From: Myxococcota bacterium
Lineage (GTDB): Bacteria > Myxococcota_A > Bradymonadia > Bradymonadales > GCA-2716585
DNA length: 32,911 nucleotides
Reading direction: 5' to 3'
Assembly (NCBI GenBank): GCA_963169075.1
Contig: CAUJGC010000032.1
Span: 1-32,911 of the forward strand
In this document: piece after piece, positions 1 through 14,153 of the stretch
Position numbering within the stretch: position 1 is the first letter of the stretch
How the letters are laid out: the number at the start of each line of letters is the position of its first letter
Translations under genes and position numbers: made by a program
The notes under the pieces: model-generated
What the model was told of the DNA's origin: nothing
The model's input: only the letters and a program-made list of their open reading frames with translations
Databases searched by the model: none

Positions 1-3
1 GTT

Positions 4-57
4 CGTCCGACCCGGCTTTGCCGGTCGGACGTTACGGCCCCGGGGGGGTTGCCCAGG
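4..57. repeat. Hairpin plus G-rich tail, copy A of a two-copy intergenic element
   Basis: Positions 4-16 and 20-31 form a stem (CGTCCGACCCGGC against GCCGGTCGGACG, one bulged base) with a TTT loop. It is followed directly by TTACGGCCCCGGGGGGGT. The 23 bases at 27-49 are identical to 14318-14340, and the match continues to CCCAGG with two mismatches (27-57 against 14318-14348). The stem interiors differ between copies but both stay paired, which suggests selection for structure. Function unknown: terminator, REP-like element or RNA motif are all possible. Confidence 0.6.
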
Positions 58-70
58 GGCTGCCTACCCT

Positions 71-100
71 TTGACAGCGGCGCGTCGCTCGGCGTAGATT
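71..100 (+). promoter_or_regulatory. Putative sigma70-type promoter of the 147-1433 gene
   Basis: A perfect TTGACA at 71-76 is followed after 18 bases by TAGATT at 95-100 (4 of 6 consensus bases). The -10 ends 46 bases before the ATG at 147. It lies just downstream of repeat copy A. Confidence 0.6.
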
Positions 101-129
101 GGATGATGGTGTATGCGTGACCTCACCGC

Positions 130-136
130 GGAGGAG
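130..136 (+). promoter_or_regulatory. Ribosome binding site that sets the start at 147
   Basis: GGAGGAG lies 10 bases before the ATG at 147. The in-frame ATG at 99 has no such site and overlaps the proposed -10 element, so 147 is the better start. Confidence 0.65.
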
Positions 137-146
137 CCGCCCAGTC

Positions 147-4455
<4,309 letters not shown>

Positions 4456-4479
4456 CGCGGCGCATCTCCACCTCGATCT

Positions 4480-4510
4480 GCGCCCCGTCCGCGTCCTGCG
4501 GGCGGGGCGC
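4480..4510 (+). terminator. Strong hairpin after eno
   Basis: GCGCCCCGTCCGC (4480-4492) pairs with GCGGGCGGGGCGC (4498-4510) through one G-U pair around a GTCCT loop, starting 24 bases after the eno stop. Only a short T-run (CTGCTTTC) follows, so it could terminate partly or act as an mRNA end-protecting stem. It ends 23 bases before gshB. Confidence 0.6.
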
Positions 4511-4533
4511 CTGCTTTCAGGGAGCGAGCGACT

Positions 4534-5499
4534 ATGAAGATCGGCTGCATCATGGACCCCATCGAGAGGGTCCAGGTCCACGCAGACACCACCTTCGGCT
4601 GGATGCTGGCGGCGCAGGCGCGCGGCCACGCCGTCGTCTACATCGAGCCGTGGGATCTCTGCGCCGAGGGCGAGCGGGCCTTCGCCTGGGGGCGCGACAT
4701 CCAGGTGCGGATGCCGACGGCCGATGATCCGACGCACTTCCAGCTGGGGGCGCGGCGCTACTTCCCGCTGGCGGAGCTGGACGTGTGCTGGATGCGCCGC
4801 GATCCGCCCTTCGACAGCGACTACCTCTACTCGACCTACCTGCTGGAGCTGGCGGACGCGCGGGGGGAGTGCTGGGTGCTCAACCGCCCGGCGGCGCTCC
4901 GCGACGCCAACGAGAAGGCGTTCATCCTGAACTTCCCCGAGGCCATCGCGCCGACGCTGATCACCCACCGCCGCGAGCGCATCCAGGGGTTCATGGCGGA
5001 GCAGGGGGGGCGCTGCGTGGTGAAGCCCCTGAGCGGGCATGGCGGCGAGGAGGTGTTCTTGCTGCGGGAGGACGACCTGAACCTGAACGCGCTGCTGGAG
5101 GTCATCACGCGGCACGAGACGCGCTACGTCATGGCGCAGGCGTTCATCCCCGAGGCGGCGCAAGGTGACAAGCGCGTGCTGCTGGTGGACGGCGAGCCGC
5201 TGGGGGCGGTGCTCCGGGTGCCGCGCTCGGGGGAGCTGCGGGGCAACCTCCACGTGGGGGGTCGCGCGGTGAAGGCGGAGCTGACGGCGCGGGATCTGGC
5301 GATCTGCGCGATGCTCAAGCCGGCGCTCCAGGCGCGCGGGCTCTACTTTGTGGGCATCGATCTCCTGGGCCCCTGGCTGACCGAGGTCAACGTGACCTCC
5401 CCCACGGGCATCCGGGAGATGTCGCTGCTGGACGGCGTGGACTACGCGGATCGCTGGATCGCCTGGATCGAGGCGCGCCTGGCCGACCGGCGCGCCTGA
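4534..5499 (+). CDS. gshB: Glutathione synthetase
   Basis: ATP-grasp ligase joining gamma-glutamylcysteine and glycine to make glutathione; 321 residues, typical of the Gram-negative GshB family (about 315). Family hallmarks read in order: KIGCIMDPIERV at the N-terminus, WMRRDPPFD (about 88-96), NRPAALRDANEK (about 119-130), the glycine-rich ATP-grasp loop KPLSGHGGEEVF (about 168-179), GDKRVLLVDGEP (about 213-224), a RGNLHVGGR segment, and the C-terminal VGIDLLG...TEVNVTSPTGIRE that binds magnesium and substrate. AGGGAG at 4519-4524 lies 9 bases before the ATG. The usual partner gshA is not in the window. The gene is separated from eno by a hairpin, so it may have its own transcript or depend on readthrough. 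Confidence 0.95.
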   Translation: MKIGCIMDPIERVQVHADTTFGWMLAAQARGHAVVYIEPWDLCAEGERAFAWGRDIQVRMPTADDPTHFQLGARRYFPLAELDVCWMRRDPPFDSDYLYSTYLLELADARGECWVLNRPAALRDANEKAFILNFPEAIAPTLITHRRERIQGFMAEQGGRCVVKPLSGHGGEEVFLLREDDLNLNALLEVITRHETRYVMAQAFIPEAAQGDKRVLLVDGEPLGAVLRVPRSGELRGNLHVGGRAVKAELTARDLAICAMLKPALQARGLYFVGIDLLGPWLTEVNVTSPTGIREMSLLDGVDYADRWIAWIEARLADRRA

Positions 5500-5536
5500 G
5501 CTTATAACTACCCACATCACCTTACATCAGACCACA

Positions 5537-5574
5537 CCTGCCGCGACGCACCGATTTTCTGGCGCCGCGGCAGG
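5537..5574 (+). terminator. Possible hairpin terminator after gshB
   Basis: CCTGCCGCG (5537-5545) and CGCGGCAGG (5566-5574) are a perfect 9-bp inverted repeat with a 20-base loop, 37 bases after the gshB stop. There is no U-run. A second small hairpin, ACCGTG-CCC-CACGGT, lies at 5583-5597. The region 5500-5660 otherwise holds only a TATAAC at 5503-5508 without a -35. Confidence 0.35.
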
Positions 5575-5660
5575 CGTGGGTTACCGTGCCCCACGGTGTG
5601 GCGCGGTGTATCACAGCGGCGCCGCCCATCGTTCAAGGACGAACGCAGGGAGATGGCGAC

Positions 5661-8255
<2,595 letters not shown>

Positions 8256-8264
8256 AGGGGGGTT

Positions 8265-8285
8265 CGGGGGGCGGCTCGCCCCCCG
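8265..8285 (+). terminator. GC hairpin 10 bases after the repeat-protein stop
   Basis: CGGGGGGCG (8265-8273), GCT loop, CGCCCCCCG (8277-8285): a perfect 9-bp stem. No U-run follows directly, but the A/T palindrome at 8311 comes 25 bases later. Confidence 0.5.
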
Positions 8286-8310
8286 GCCGCCGGAGGCATC
8301 GCTAAACCCA

Positions 8311-8354
8311 ATAAAAAAGATGCAAATTACCACGGTAATTTGCATCTTTTTTAT
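8311..8354. terminator. Bidirectional terminator: perfect 21-bp palindrome
   Basis: The arm at 8311-8331 (begins ATAAAAAAGATGC) is the exact reverse complement of the arm at 8334-8354, leaving only two bases (AC) at the centre. A-run and T-run flank a 13-bp core stem, so an intrinsic terminator forms on either strand. It lies between convergent genes ending at 8255 and 8409. Confidence 0.9.
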
Positions 8355-8377
8355 CAAGCCTCGCGACACCTCCCGCA

Positions 8378-8399
8378 GCCAGGGGGCGCCCCCCCTGGC
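8378..8399 (-). terminator. GC hairpin just after the lipoprotein stop
   Basis: GCCAGGGGG (8378-8386), CGCC loop, CCCCCTGGC (8391-8399): a perfect 9-bp stem, 10 bases beyond the stop of the minus-strand gene. It mirrors the hairpin at 8265-8285 around the central palindrome. Confidence 0.5.
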
Positions 8400-8408
8400 C
8401 CCCAATCC

Positions 8409-10118
8409 TCAGCGCAGCTCCTCCACCATCCAGTCCAACATCTTATACTGGATCTTGTGGGCGTCCGCCGTGCGGCGCGTCGGCTGCTGCCGCTCCGAGC
8501 CCAGCGTCTCGTTGCGCCAGAAGCCCGACTGGAGGAAGACGACCAGCTTGCCGCCCTCCACGTCCAGCTCCCGCGCCAGATCCACCGTCTGGCCGTCCAC
8601 CTCCGCCTGGAGGAAGGGGACCCCCTGGCTGGAGGTCGTCTTGCGGAGGTAGGGCTGCGCCTGCTCGATGTCCGCCGGACACACCGCCCCCCCCGTGTAG
8701 TTGTGCGCCGCCATCTTCATCCCCGACACATCAAAGCGCGGCGCAGACACCGGGAAGGCGTCGTCCCCGAAGACCGCCGGGAACGCCGCGTCGTTGGACG
8801 GCAGCGCCGCCACCGACACGCTCCCCGCGCCGCCCTCCACCGCGAAGTCAGGCGCCAGCGCCTCCACCAGCCGCCACGACGCGCTGCGGCCGCCCACCAC
8901 GTCCCCCACCACGAAGACCCAGCCGCCCCGGCGCAGGTGCGCCCGCACCTCCTCGACCCGGTCGGCGCTCAGCTCGCGCTGGATGTTGGGGTAGACCAGC
9001 AGCGCCTCGTCTCCGCGCGGGCGATCGATCCCGCGCGCCGCGATCTGCGGCGTGCGGTTGAAGTTGATGAAGAAGGGGAAGTACCCCGCGCAGCCGTTGC
9101 TCCCGATGTTCCAGTCGGCGTGCTCCAGATCCACGCCCACCCGCAGATACTCCGTCGAGAGGCGCTCGCGCAGCGGCGGCGACGCCGCCTCCTGGCCGCC
9201 GACCCACTCGAAGATGTTGGACACCAGCTCGAAGTTGTTGCCCACCAGGAGCCACTCGTCCCCGAAGATGTTCTGATCGCCCACCACGACCACGCGCCCC
9301 GCCCCGAAGGTCGTGGCTGCCATGATGTTGAGCATCCCCTCCGGCTCGCCGGGGTCCCAGGCGAAGTTCCCCACGCGGCTCGGCAGGTTCTCCTCGTTCC
9401 AGTCGTCCCCGAAGCCCACCTCCGAGAGGAACGCCGTCCCCGCGTCCGTCTCCATCGTCCCCCCGGTCTGGAAGGACGCCAGCGTCACGCCTGCGTTGAT
9501 GGGGTGATCGGCAAAGTGCCGGATCTTCAGCCACGCCGAGCCGATGGCGTAGTTCGGGTCGCGCTCCAGCGCCGTCGCGTTGGTGATCGTGATCCCCATC
9601 GGGACCAGCAGCGGGTTGAGGATGTCCGCGCTGTAGTACACGTTGCTGTGATCCGAGATCACAAAGAGCCCCCCACCGCCCTCCACGAAGCGATGCACCG
9701 CCGCGATCTCCTCCGCCGTGAAGCGAGGGCGATCCTCCGACGGGAGGTTGACGAAGAGGATCTTATAGCCCGAGAGCACCTCGTCGGTGAGGGTGCCTGC
9801 GCTGATCTGGTGGTAGGGGTAGCTGTTCGCCTCCAGGTGCTTGAAGAGGCGGTGGTAGCCGTGCATCCCCTGGTAGCTGTAGTTGTCCCGCATCAGCCGC
9901 AGGTCGGGGTTCTGCTTCTGGCTGTGGATGTTGTCCACCAGGATCCACGTCCCCTCCTCCGGGTCCGGGTTGTTGTTGGCGGGGATCCCGTGGTTGTTGG
10001 CGTCGCTGTTGTTGGCCGCAGGCGAGGAGGGCTCGTCGTCGTCGCCGCATCCTGCGGCGAAGCTCAGCGTGAGCGCCGCCAGCAGGAGCCATGAAGAGGC
10101 TTTCGCTGAGATTGACAC
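8409..10118 (-). CDS. Lipoprotein with two ThuA/GATase-like halves
   Basis: A 569-residue putative lipoprotein. The signal peptide ends at a lipobox-like SFAAGC (Cys24), followed by acidic residues and an Asn-rich linker (about 30-55). Two alpha/beta segments look alike. One contains KILFVNLPSEDRP, then TAEEIAAVHRFVEGGGGLFVISDH (about 120-155). The other contains EALLVYPNIQRE, then a helix and RRGGWVFVVGD (about 370-410). This pattern resembles class I glutamine amidotransferase-like/GIFT or DUF4350-type domains that bind ligands rather than catalyse; no catalytic Cys-His-Glu triad was identified. The ORF opens with GTG (complement of 10116-10118), with GAGG 8 bases upstream. It converges with the calcium-repeat gene across a three-hairpin block. 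Envelope sugar or ligand binding is only inferred. Confidence 0.85.
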   Translation of the reverse strand: MSISAKASSWLLLAALTLSFAAGCGDDDEPSSPAANNSDANNHGIPANNNPDPEEGTWILVDNIHSQKQNPDLRLMRDNYSYQGMHGYHRLFKHLEANSYPYHQISAGTLTDEVLSGYKILFVNLPSEDRPRFTAEEIAAVHRFVEGGGGLFVISDHSNVYYSADILNPLLVPMGITITNATALERDPNYAIGSAWLKIRHFADHPINAGVTLASFQTGGTMETDAGTAFLSEVGFGDDWNEENLPSRVGNFAWDPGEPEGMLNIMAATTFGAGRVVVVGDQNIFGDEWLLVGNNFELVSNIFEWVGGQEAASPPLRERLSTEYLRVGVDLEHADWNIGSNGCAGYFPFFINFNRTPQIAARGIDRPRGDEALLVYPNIQRELSADRVEEVRAHLRRGGWVFVVGDVVGGRSASWRLVEALAPDFAVEGGAGSVSVAALPSNDAAFPAVFGDDAFPVSAPRFDVSGMKMAAHNYTGGAVCPADIEQAQPYLRKTTSSQGVPFLQAEVDGQTVDLARELDVEGGKLVVFLQSGFWRNETLGSERQQPTRRTADAHKIQYKMLDWMVEELR

Positions 10119-10180
10119 GTCTTGACCTCAAGAAGAGAAGAGAGAGAGGGGCGGCTCCGCGACCGCCTCAGGCCGCGGGC

Positions 10181-10186
10181 ACTATA
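10181..10186 (-). promoter_or_regulatory. Possible -10 element of the lipoprotein gene
   Basis: TATAGT on the minus strand (5 of 6 consensus bases), preceded by GC, 62 bases before the GTG start. No convincing -35 at the expected distance. The rest of 10119-10326 is the divergent intergenic region. Confidence 0.35.
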
Positions 10187-10240
10187 GCGCAGCGCCCCTC
10201 GCGGCGCGAGCCCTTCGCCCCCGACGCGCACGGGCCGCCC

Positions 10241-10269
10241 TTGTGGCGACGCCCAGGCTGCGCTAACCT
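10241..10269 (+). promoter_or_regulatory. Putative promoter of the DUF1444-like gene
   Basis: TTGTGG (10241-10246), 17 bases, TAACCT (10264-10269), 57 bases before the ATG at 10327. The string GCTAACCTCC recurs exactly at 25119-25128, at a similar distance before another gene. Confidence 0.45.
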
Positions 10270-10326
10270 CCTCTCTGCGGCGACCCGAAGACGCGGCGCG
10301 GCAGCGCTGCCCTCAGCGGACGGACC

Positions 10327-11265
10327 ATGCCCCCCGACACCTGGTTTCTCATCGGCCTCGCCTTGGCGGCCTTCCTCCTCGTCGTGCTGGTCTTCTCGCT
10401 GATCCAGCTCCGGCTCCACGCCGCGGCCCGCCCCGCCCCGTCCCCCGAGCCCGAGCCCGCCCAGGGGCTCCTCCCCCGCGCCGAGATCACCCTCCGCATG
10501 CTCCGCGCCTTCCAGGCGCGCAACACCGCGCCGCACCTCCACGCCCAGCTCTTCGACGACGAGGCCTTCCTCATCATCCGCCCCGACGAGGAGCCCCTGG
10601 TGGTCCCCGCCGCGCCCCTCTACGCCGCCTACGCCGAGCACCCCGAGCAGCTGGAGCAGCTCCTGGCGGGCTCGGTGGACTCCCTCCTCGCCTCGCTCCT
10701 CAGCCCGGATCCCACCACCCTCCCGCTGGAGCAGGCGCGCTGGATGATCATGCCCCGCGTCCGCCAGCAGCGCAGCGGCGAGCCCGACCCGCTGGCCGTG
10801 CCGCTGGGGCACGACCTGGAGATCGGCCTCGTCGTCGAGTCCCCCCACCGCGTCGCCACCCTGGCCCCCGACACGCTCCAGCGCTGGGACCTCTCGCCGG
10901 AGGAGGCCCGCGAGCTGGCCCTGACCAACCTGGAGCTGCGGACCTCCCACATCCCCATCCTCCGCGAGCGCCTCGACGACGACGACGCGATCTACATGTT
11001 CGAGGCCCGCGACGGCTACGACGCCACCCGCATCCTCCTCACCGAGCTCTGGCGCGAGCTGGACCGCGAGCTGGCCGGACGCCTCTACATCGCCATCCCC
11101 AACCGCGACCTCCTCATCGCCTTCACCGACCGCGATCTGGAGGCCTTCGATCAGCTCCAGCGCCGCGTGCTGGAGCGCTTTGAGCGCGAGCGGCACCCCC
11201 TCACCTGGCGCCTCTTCTCCGTCACCCCGGAGGGGGTCCAACCCCACACCCCGAGCCTCCACTGA
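10327..11265 (+). CDS. DUF1444 (YtpQ)-like protein with N-terminal membrane helix
   Basis: A 312-residue protein. A transmembrane helix at about residues 6-28 is followed by a Pro/Glu linker. The soluble part resembles DUF1444/YtpQ proteins: a segment on ligand-free strands, then DLEIGLVVESPHRVATLAPDT, then a helix LSPEEARELALTNLELRT (about 198-216), and a late strand LYIAIPNRDLLIAFTDRD. The family has no firmly known function. YtpQ itself, as far as I recall, lacks a membrane anchor, so the added helix is notable. The start at 10327 has only a weak GGA upstream. The next gene starts 58 bases on, across phased repeats. Confidence 0.75.
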   Translation: MPPDTWFLIGLALAAFLLVVLVFSLIQLRLHAAARPAPSPEPEPAQGLLPRAEITLRMLRAFQARNTAPHLHAQLFDDEAFLIIRPDEEPLVVPAAPLYAAYAEHPEQLEQLLAGSVDSLLASLLSPDPTTLPLEQARWMIMPRVRQQRSGEPDPLAVPLGHDLEIGLVVESPHRVATLAPDTLQRWDLSPEEARELALTNLELRTSHIPILRERLDDDDAIYMFEARDGYDATRILLTELWRELDRELAGRLYIAIPNRDLLIAFTDRDLEAFDQLQRRVLERFERERHPLTWRLFSVTPEGVQPHTPSLH

Positions 11266-11280
11266 GCATGCAGCGGCACC

Positions 11281-11325
11281 TATGCACTGCATATGCACTG
11301 CATAAACGCTGCATAAACGCTGCAT
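11281..11325 (+). repeat. Four phased 11-bp direct repeats (CTGCAT core)
   Basis: Two units of TATGCACTGCA (11281-11291, 11292-11302) are followed by two of TAAACGCTGCA (11303-11313, 11314-11324). CTGCAT occurs at 11287, 11298, 11309 and 11320, always 11 bp apart, so all copies face the same side of the helix. The array ends at the first possible ATG of the next gene. It looks like an operator array, though the binding protein is unknown. Confidence 0.7.
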
Positions 11326-12493
11326 GAAACCCACCCACCCCGGAGTGATGAACGTGACCGAGGTCCTGCTCCACGAAGCCATGCTCCGCTACCGCTGTAA
11401 CCTCCAGGGCTGCTGCTGCCGCGAGTGGCGCATCTCCTTCGACGGCGAAGACCTCGTCCGGCTCCTCCAGGCCCACACCCCGGACGAGCGCGACACCTTC
11501 ATCGACGCCCTGCACGTCACCGTCAACGAAGAGCACGTCATCCAGGAGGTCAGCCTCCAGAGCCAGGACGAGGCCCGCGTCTGCACCTTCCTCGCCCAGG
11601 ACGGCGGCTGCGGACTCCAGCGCGCCAAAGGCGTCGAGGTCCTCCCCAAGCTCTGCCGCGAGTTCCCCGTCCACGCGCAGCGCCTCGGTGATCGCCTGGA
11701 GCTGCACTACGACGCCGTCTGCCCCGAGGTCCTCCGGCGCCTCGACGAAGAGCCCGGCCCCTTCGAGCTGGCCCTCGTCGAGCCACCGCCCGACTCCGAG
11801 ATGGCCTTCCGCACACGCCGCGTCTTCCAGGTCCCCCCCGTCCACCTGGGCGACTTCCTCCTGGAGTGGGACGACGTGGACCACCTCCGCAGGCGCGCCC
11901 TCCACGCCTTCAACACCCGCCAGGAGCCCGCCCTCCACACCCTCGCCCGGCTCAACTACGCCCTCGCGCGGCTCGCCCAGGCCACCGAGCCCATCCGCTT
12001 CGAGCCCCGCGACGACGACCCCGTCGAGCCCTTCGAGCGCTACCTCGACCGCTGCGTCCCCCTCCACGACAGCTACCTCCTCGCCAGGACCTGCGCCGCC
12101 TACGCCCGCTTCGTCTTCGACGTCGAGCTGCACCAGCCCGACTGGGCCGCCCTCACCGATCACCTCCGCGACGCCGCCGCCTGGCGGCAGACCTTCGAGC
12201 CCCACGCACAACACCTCGACCCCCTCCTCCGCGCCTACCTCTGCCACCGCTTCCACAGCACCTTCGACCGCTCGCCCGTCACCCAGCAGCTCTCCTTCAC
12301 CTGGGGCACCATCAACCACTCCGTCGCCACCGCGCTCCGCATCGCCACCGCCCTCGCCAGGTGGCTCCAGCGCCCCCTCGACCGACCCCTCCTCAAGATG
12401 GGGATCGGCGCCGCCGAGTACCTCTACCGCTCCATCATCGTCCCCGCAGACGCCATGCCCTGGTTCCACCCCGAGCTGGAGAGCACCCCATGA
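11324..12493 (+). CDS. FliB-like Fe-S cysteine-cluster protein (putative lysine N-methylase family)
   Basis: Up to 389 residues. Its cysteine layout matches the FliB/YkgJ-type families: Cys25, then Cys30-31-32 with W35 (CNLQGCCCREW), Cys87 in VCTFL, Cys96 in GGCGLQ, Cys111 in LPKLCREFP, and Cys133 in CPE. In FliB these cysteines hold an Fe-S cluster and the protein methylates flagellin lysines. The rest of the protein is helical, with no other recognised domain. No flagellar gene is in the window, so the substrate here is probably different. The start is uncertain: ATG 11324 has no ribosome site and sits in the repeat array. ATG 11348 or GTG 11354 (GGAG 8 bases before) are good alternatives and keep all cysteines. 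The stop overlaps the next start as ATGA, so the genes are coupled. Confidence 0.8.
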   Translation: MKPTHPGVMNVTEVLLHEAMLRYRCNLQGCCCREWRISFDGEDLVRLLQAHTPDERDTFIDALHVTVNEEHVIQEVSLQSQDEARVCTFLAQDGGCGLQRAKGVEVLPKLCREFPVHAQRLGDRLELHYDAVCPEVLRRLDEEPGPFELALVEPPPDSEMAFRTRRVFQVPPVHLGDFLLEWDDVDHLRRRALHAFNTRQEPALHTLARLNYALARLAQATEPIRFEPRDDDPVEPFERYLDRCVPLHDSYLLARTCAAYARFVFDVELHQPDWAALTDHLRDAAAWRQTFEPHAQHLDPLLRAYLCHRFHSTFDRSPVTQQLSFTWGTINHSVATALRIATALARWLQRPLDRPLLKMGIGAAEYLYRSIIVPADAMPWFHPELESTP

Positions 12494-12957
12494 CCCGCAC
12501 CCTCTACCCACCCCAGCCCGTCCCCTGGGACACCCTCACCACCACCCTCTTCCTCGCAGGCTCCATCGAGCAGGACCGCGCCGAGCCCTGGCAGGCGCGC
12601 GTCGCCCAGGCCCTCCACGGACGCGACCTCACCCTCCTCAACCCCCGACGCGACGCCTGGGACGCCGACTGGCGCCAGGACATCGACGACCCCGACTTCC
12701 GCGCCCAGGTCGAGTGGGAGCTGGAGGGGCTGGAGCGCGCCTCCTGGGTCCTCGTCTACTTCGACCCGCGCACCCGCTCTCCCATCACCCTCCTGGAGCT
12801 GGGCCTCCTCGCCGCCTCCCGCCCCCGCACCCTCTGCGTCGCCTGCCCCGAAGGCTTCTGGCGACGCGGCAACATCCAGATCGTCTGCCAACGCTACCAG
12901 ATCCCCCTCCTCGACAGCCTCGACGAGCTGATACAATACATATCCAATTCAATATAA
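12490..12957 (+). CDS. Nucleoside 2-deoxyribosyltransferase-like protein
   Basis: A 155-residue protein resembling the Nuc_deoxyri_tr2 family. The N-terminal strand TTLFLAGSIE (about 18-27) fits the Rossmann-like nucleotide loop. LLNPRRDAWDADW (about 49-61) and FRAQVEWELEGLERA follow. SPITLLELG (about 97-105) carries Glu103 at the position of the family nucleophile, and GFWRRGNIQIVC closes the fold. Characterised relatives exchange the base on 2-deoxynucleosides or hydrolyse it. The start overlaps the preceding stop by four bases and the stop lies 2 bases before the next gene. The last codons and the junction (about 12930-12975) are unusually A/T-rich. The family call is good; the substrate is unknown. 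Confidence 0.88.
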   Translation: MTRTLYPPQPVPWDTLTTTLFLAGSIEQDRAEPWQARVAQALHGRDLTLLNPRRDAWDADWRQDIDDPDFRAQVEWELEGLERASWVLVYFDPRTRSPITLLELGLLAASRPRTLCVACPEGFWRRGNIQIVCQRYQIPLLDSLDELIQYISNSI

Positions 12958-12959
12958 AA

Positions 12960-14153
12960 ATGACATCAATTCAGCACATCTCCGACGAAGCCCGCCGGAG
13001 GCGCCTCCTCGTCCGCCACCACCTCACCCGGGAGGCCCCCTCGATCCACGAGGCCGTGCGCGCGCTGGTGGCCCTCCACTCCAGCGACCCCATCACCCCT
13101 CACCTGGCCCTGCAAGCCCGCGTCCCCGGCTTCCAGACCGAAGACCTCGACCGCGCCCTCGCGGACGAGGCCACCCTCTGGCGCCTCCACGCCATGCGGC
13201 GCACCCTCTTCGTCGTCGAGCGGCGCCACGCCCCCGCGATCCTGGCCGCCGCCACCGCCGACGTCGCCGCCAAGGAGCGCCGACGCATCGAGGGCTGCCT
13301 CGCCCAGGTCCTCACCGAGCCCCCCGCCGACTGGATGGCCGCCCGCGAGGCCGAGATCAACGCGCACCTCGCCAGCGCCGACGAGCCCCTCTCCACCGCC
13401 GCCCTCCAGGACGCCCTCCCCCTCCTCCGCACCGAGATCCTGCTGGGCGGCGGCAAGCACACCCAGCGCGCCCCCGTCGGCTCGCGCCTCCTCTTCCTCA
13501 TGGCGATGGATGGCCGCATCGTCCGCGCTCGCCCCCTCGGCACCTGGCGCGCCAGCCAATACCGCTGGGTGAGCGCCGACGCCTGGCTCGACGCCCCCCT
13601 CCGCCTCCCCCCACGCGACGACGCCAGCGCCGAGGTCCTCCGCGCCTACCTCGCCTCCCACGGCCCCGCCACCCTCAACGACCTGCGCTGGTGGAGCGGC
13701 TGGACCCTCAAGCAGACCCGCGACGCCCTCGCCAGGCTCCAGACCACCCTCGTCCGCCTCGACGACGGCGAGACGGGCTACGTCCTCTCCGACGACCTCG
13801 ACACCCCGGAGGCCCCCGAGCCCTGCGCGGCCCTCCTGCCGGGCCTGGACTCCACGCCGATGGGCTGGAAGGACCGCGCCTTCTACCTTGGCCCCCACGC
13901 CGGTCCCCTCTACGACACCAACGGCAACATCGGCCCCACCGTCTGGTGGGCAGGCCGCATCGTCGGCGGCTGGGCCCAACGCCCCGGCGGCGAGGTCGCC
14001 TTCAAGCTCCTGGAAGACCCCGGCGATGAGGCGCGGCGCGCCATTCAGGACCGCGCCGACGCGCTCGCCGCGTGGCTCGACGGCGCCTCCATCACCCCGC
14101 GCTTCCGCACCCCCCTGGAGCGCGAGCTGAGCGCGACCCCCTCGGCTCCGTAA
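12960..14153 (+). CDS. AlkZ/YcaQ-like winged-helix DNA-binding protein
   Basis: A 397-residue protein of the HTH_42 winged-helix superfamily that includes the DNA glycosylases AlkZ and YcaQ. An N-terminal helical segment LVRHHLTREAPSIHEAV leads to LVALHSSDPITPHLALQAR (about 36-54). Then comes a conserved MRRTLFVVER (about 78-87), a mid-protein winged-helix region ending near GPATLNDLRWWSGW, and a C-terminal LLPGLDSTPMGWKDR followed by TVWWAGRIVGGW. Characterised enzymes use Q-x-Q or Q-x-D; here that site appears to read H40-S-S42-D43, so activity may differ or be lost. It starts 2 bases after the preceding stop with no clear ribosome site, implying coupling. DNA binding is likely; glycosylase activity is uncertain. 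Confidence 0.85.
   Translation: MTSIQHISDEARRRRLLVRHHLTREAPSIHEAVRALVALHSSDPITPHLALQARVPGFQTEDLDRALADEATLWRLHAMRRTLFVVERRHAPAILAAATADVAAKERRRIEGCLAQVLTEPPADWMAAREAEINAHLASADEPLSTAALQDALPLLRTEILLGGGKHTQRAPVGSRLLFLMAMDGRIVRARPLGTWRASQYRWVSADAWLDAPLRLPPRDDASAEVLRAYLASHGPATLNDLRWWSGWTLKQTRDALARLQTTLVRLDDGETGYVLSDDLDTPEAPEPCAALLPGLDSTPMGWKDRAFYLGPHAGPLYDTNGNIGPTVWWAGRIVGGWAQRPGGEVAFKLLEDPGDEARRAIQDRADALAAWLDGASITPRFRTPLERELSATPSAP

Noticed and set aside
8311-8354. Transposon terminal inverted repeat
   Set aside because: The two arms are adjacent with a 2-base centre and lie between convergent stops, so a bidirectional terminator explains it.
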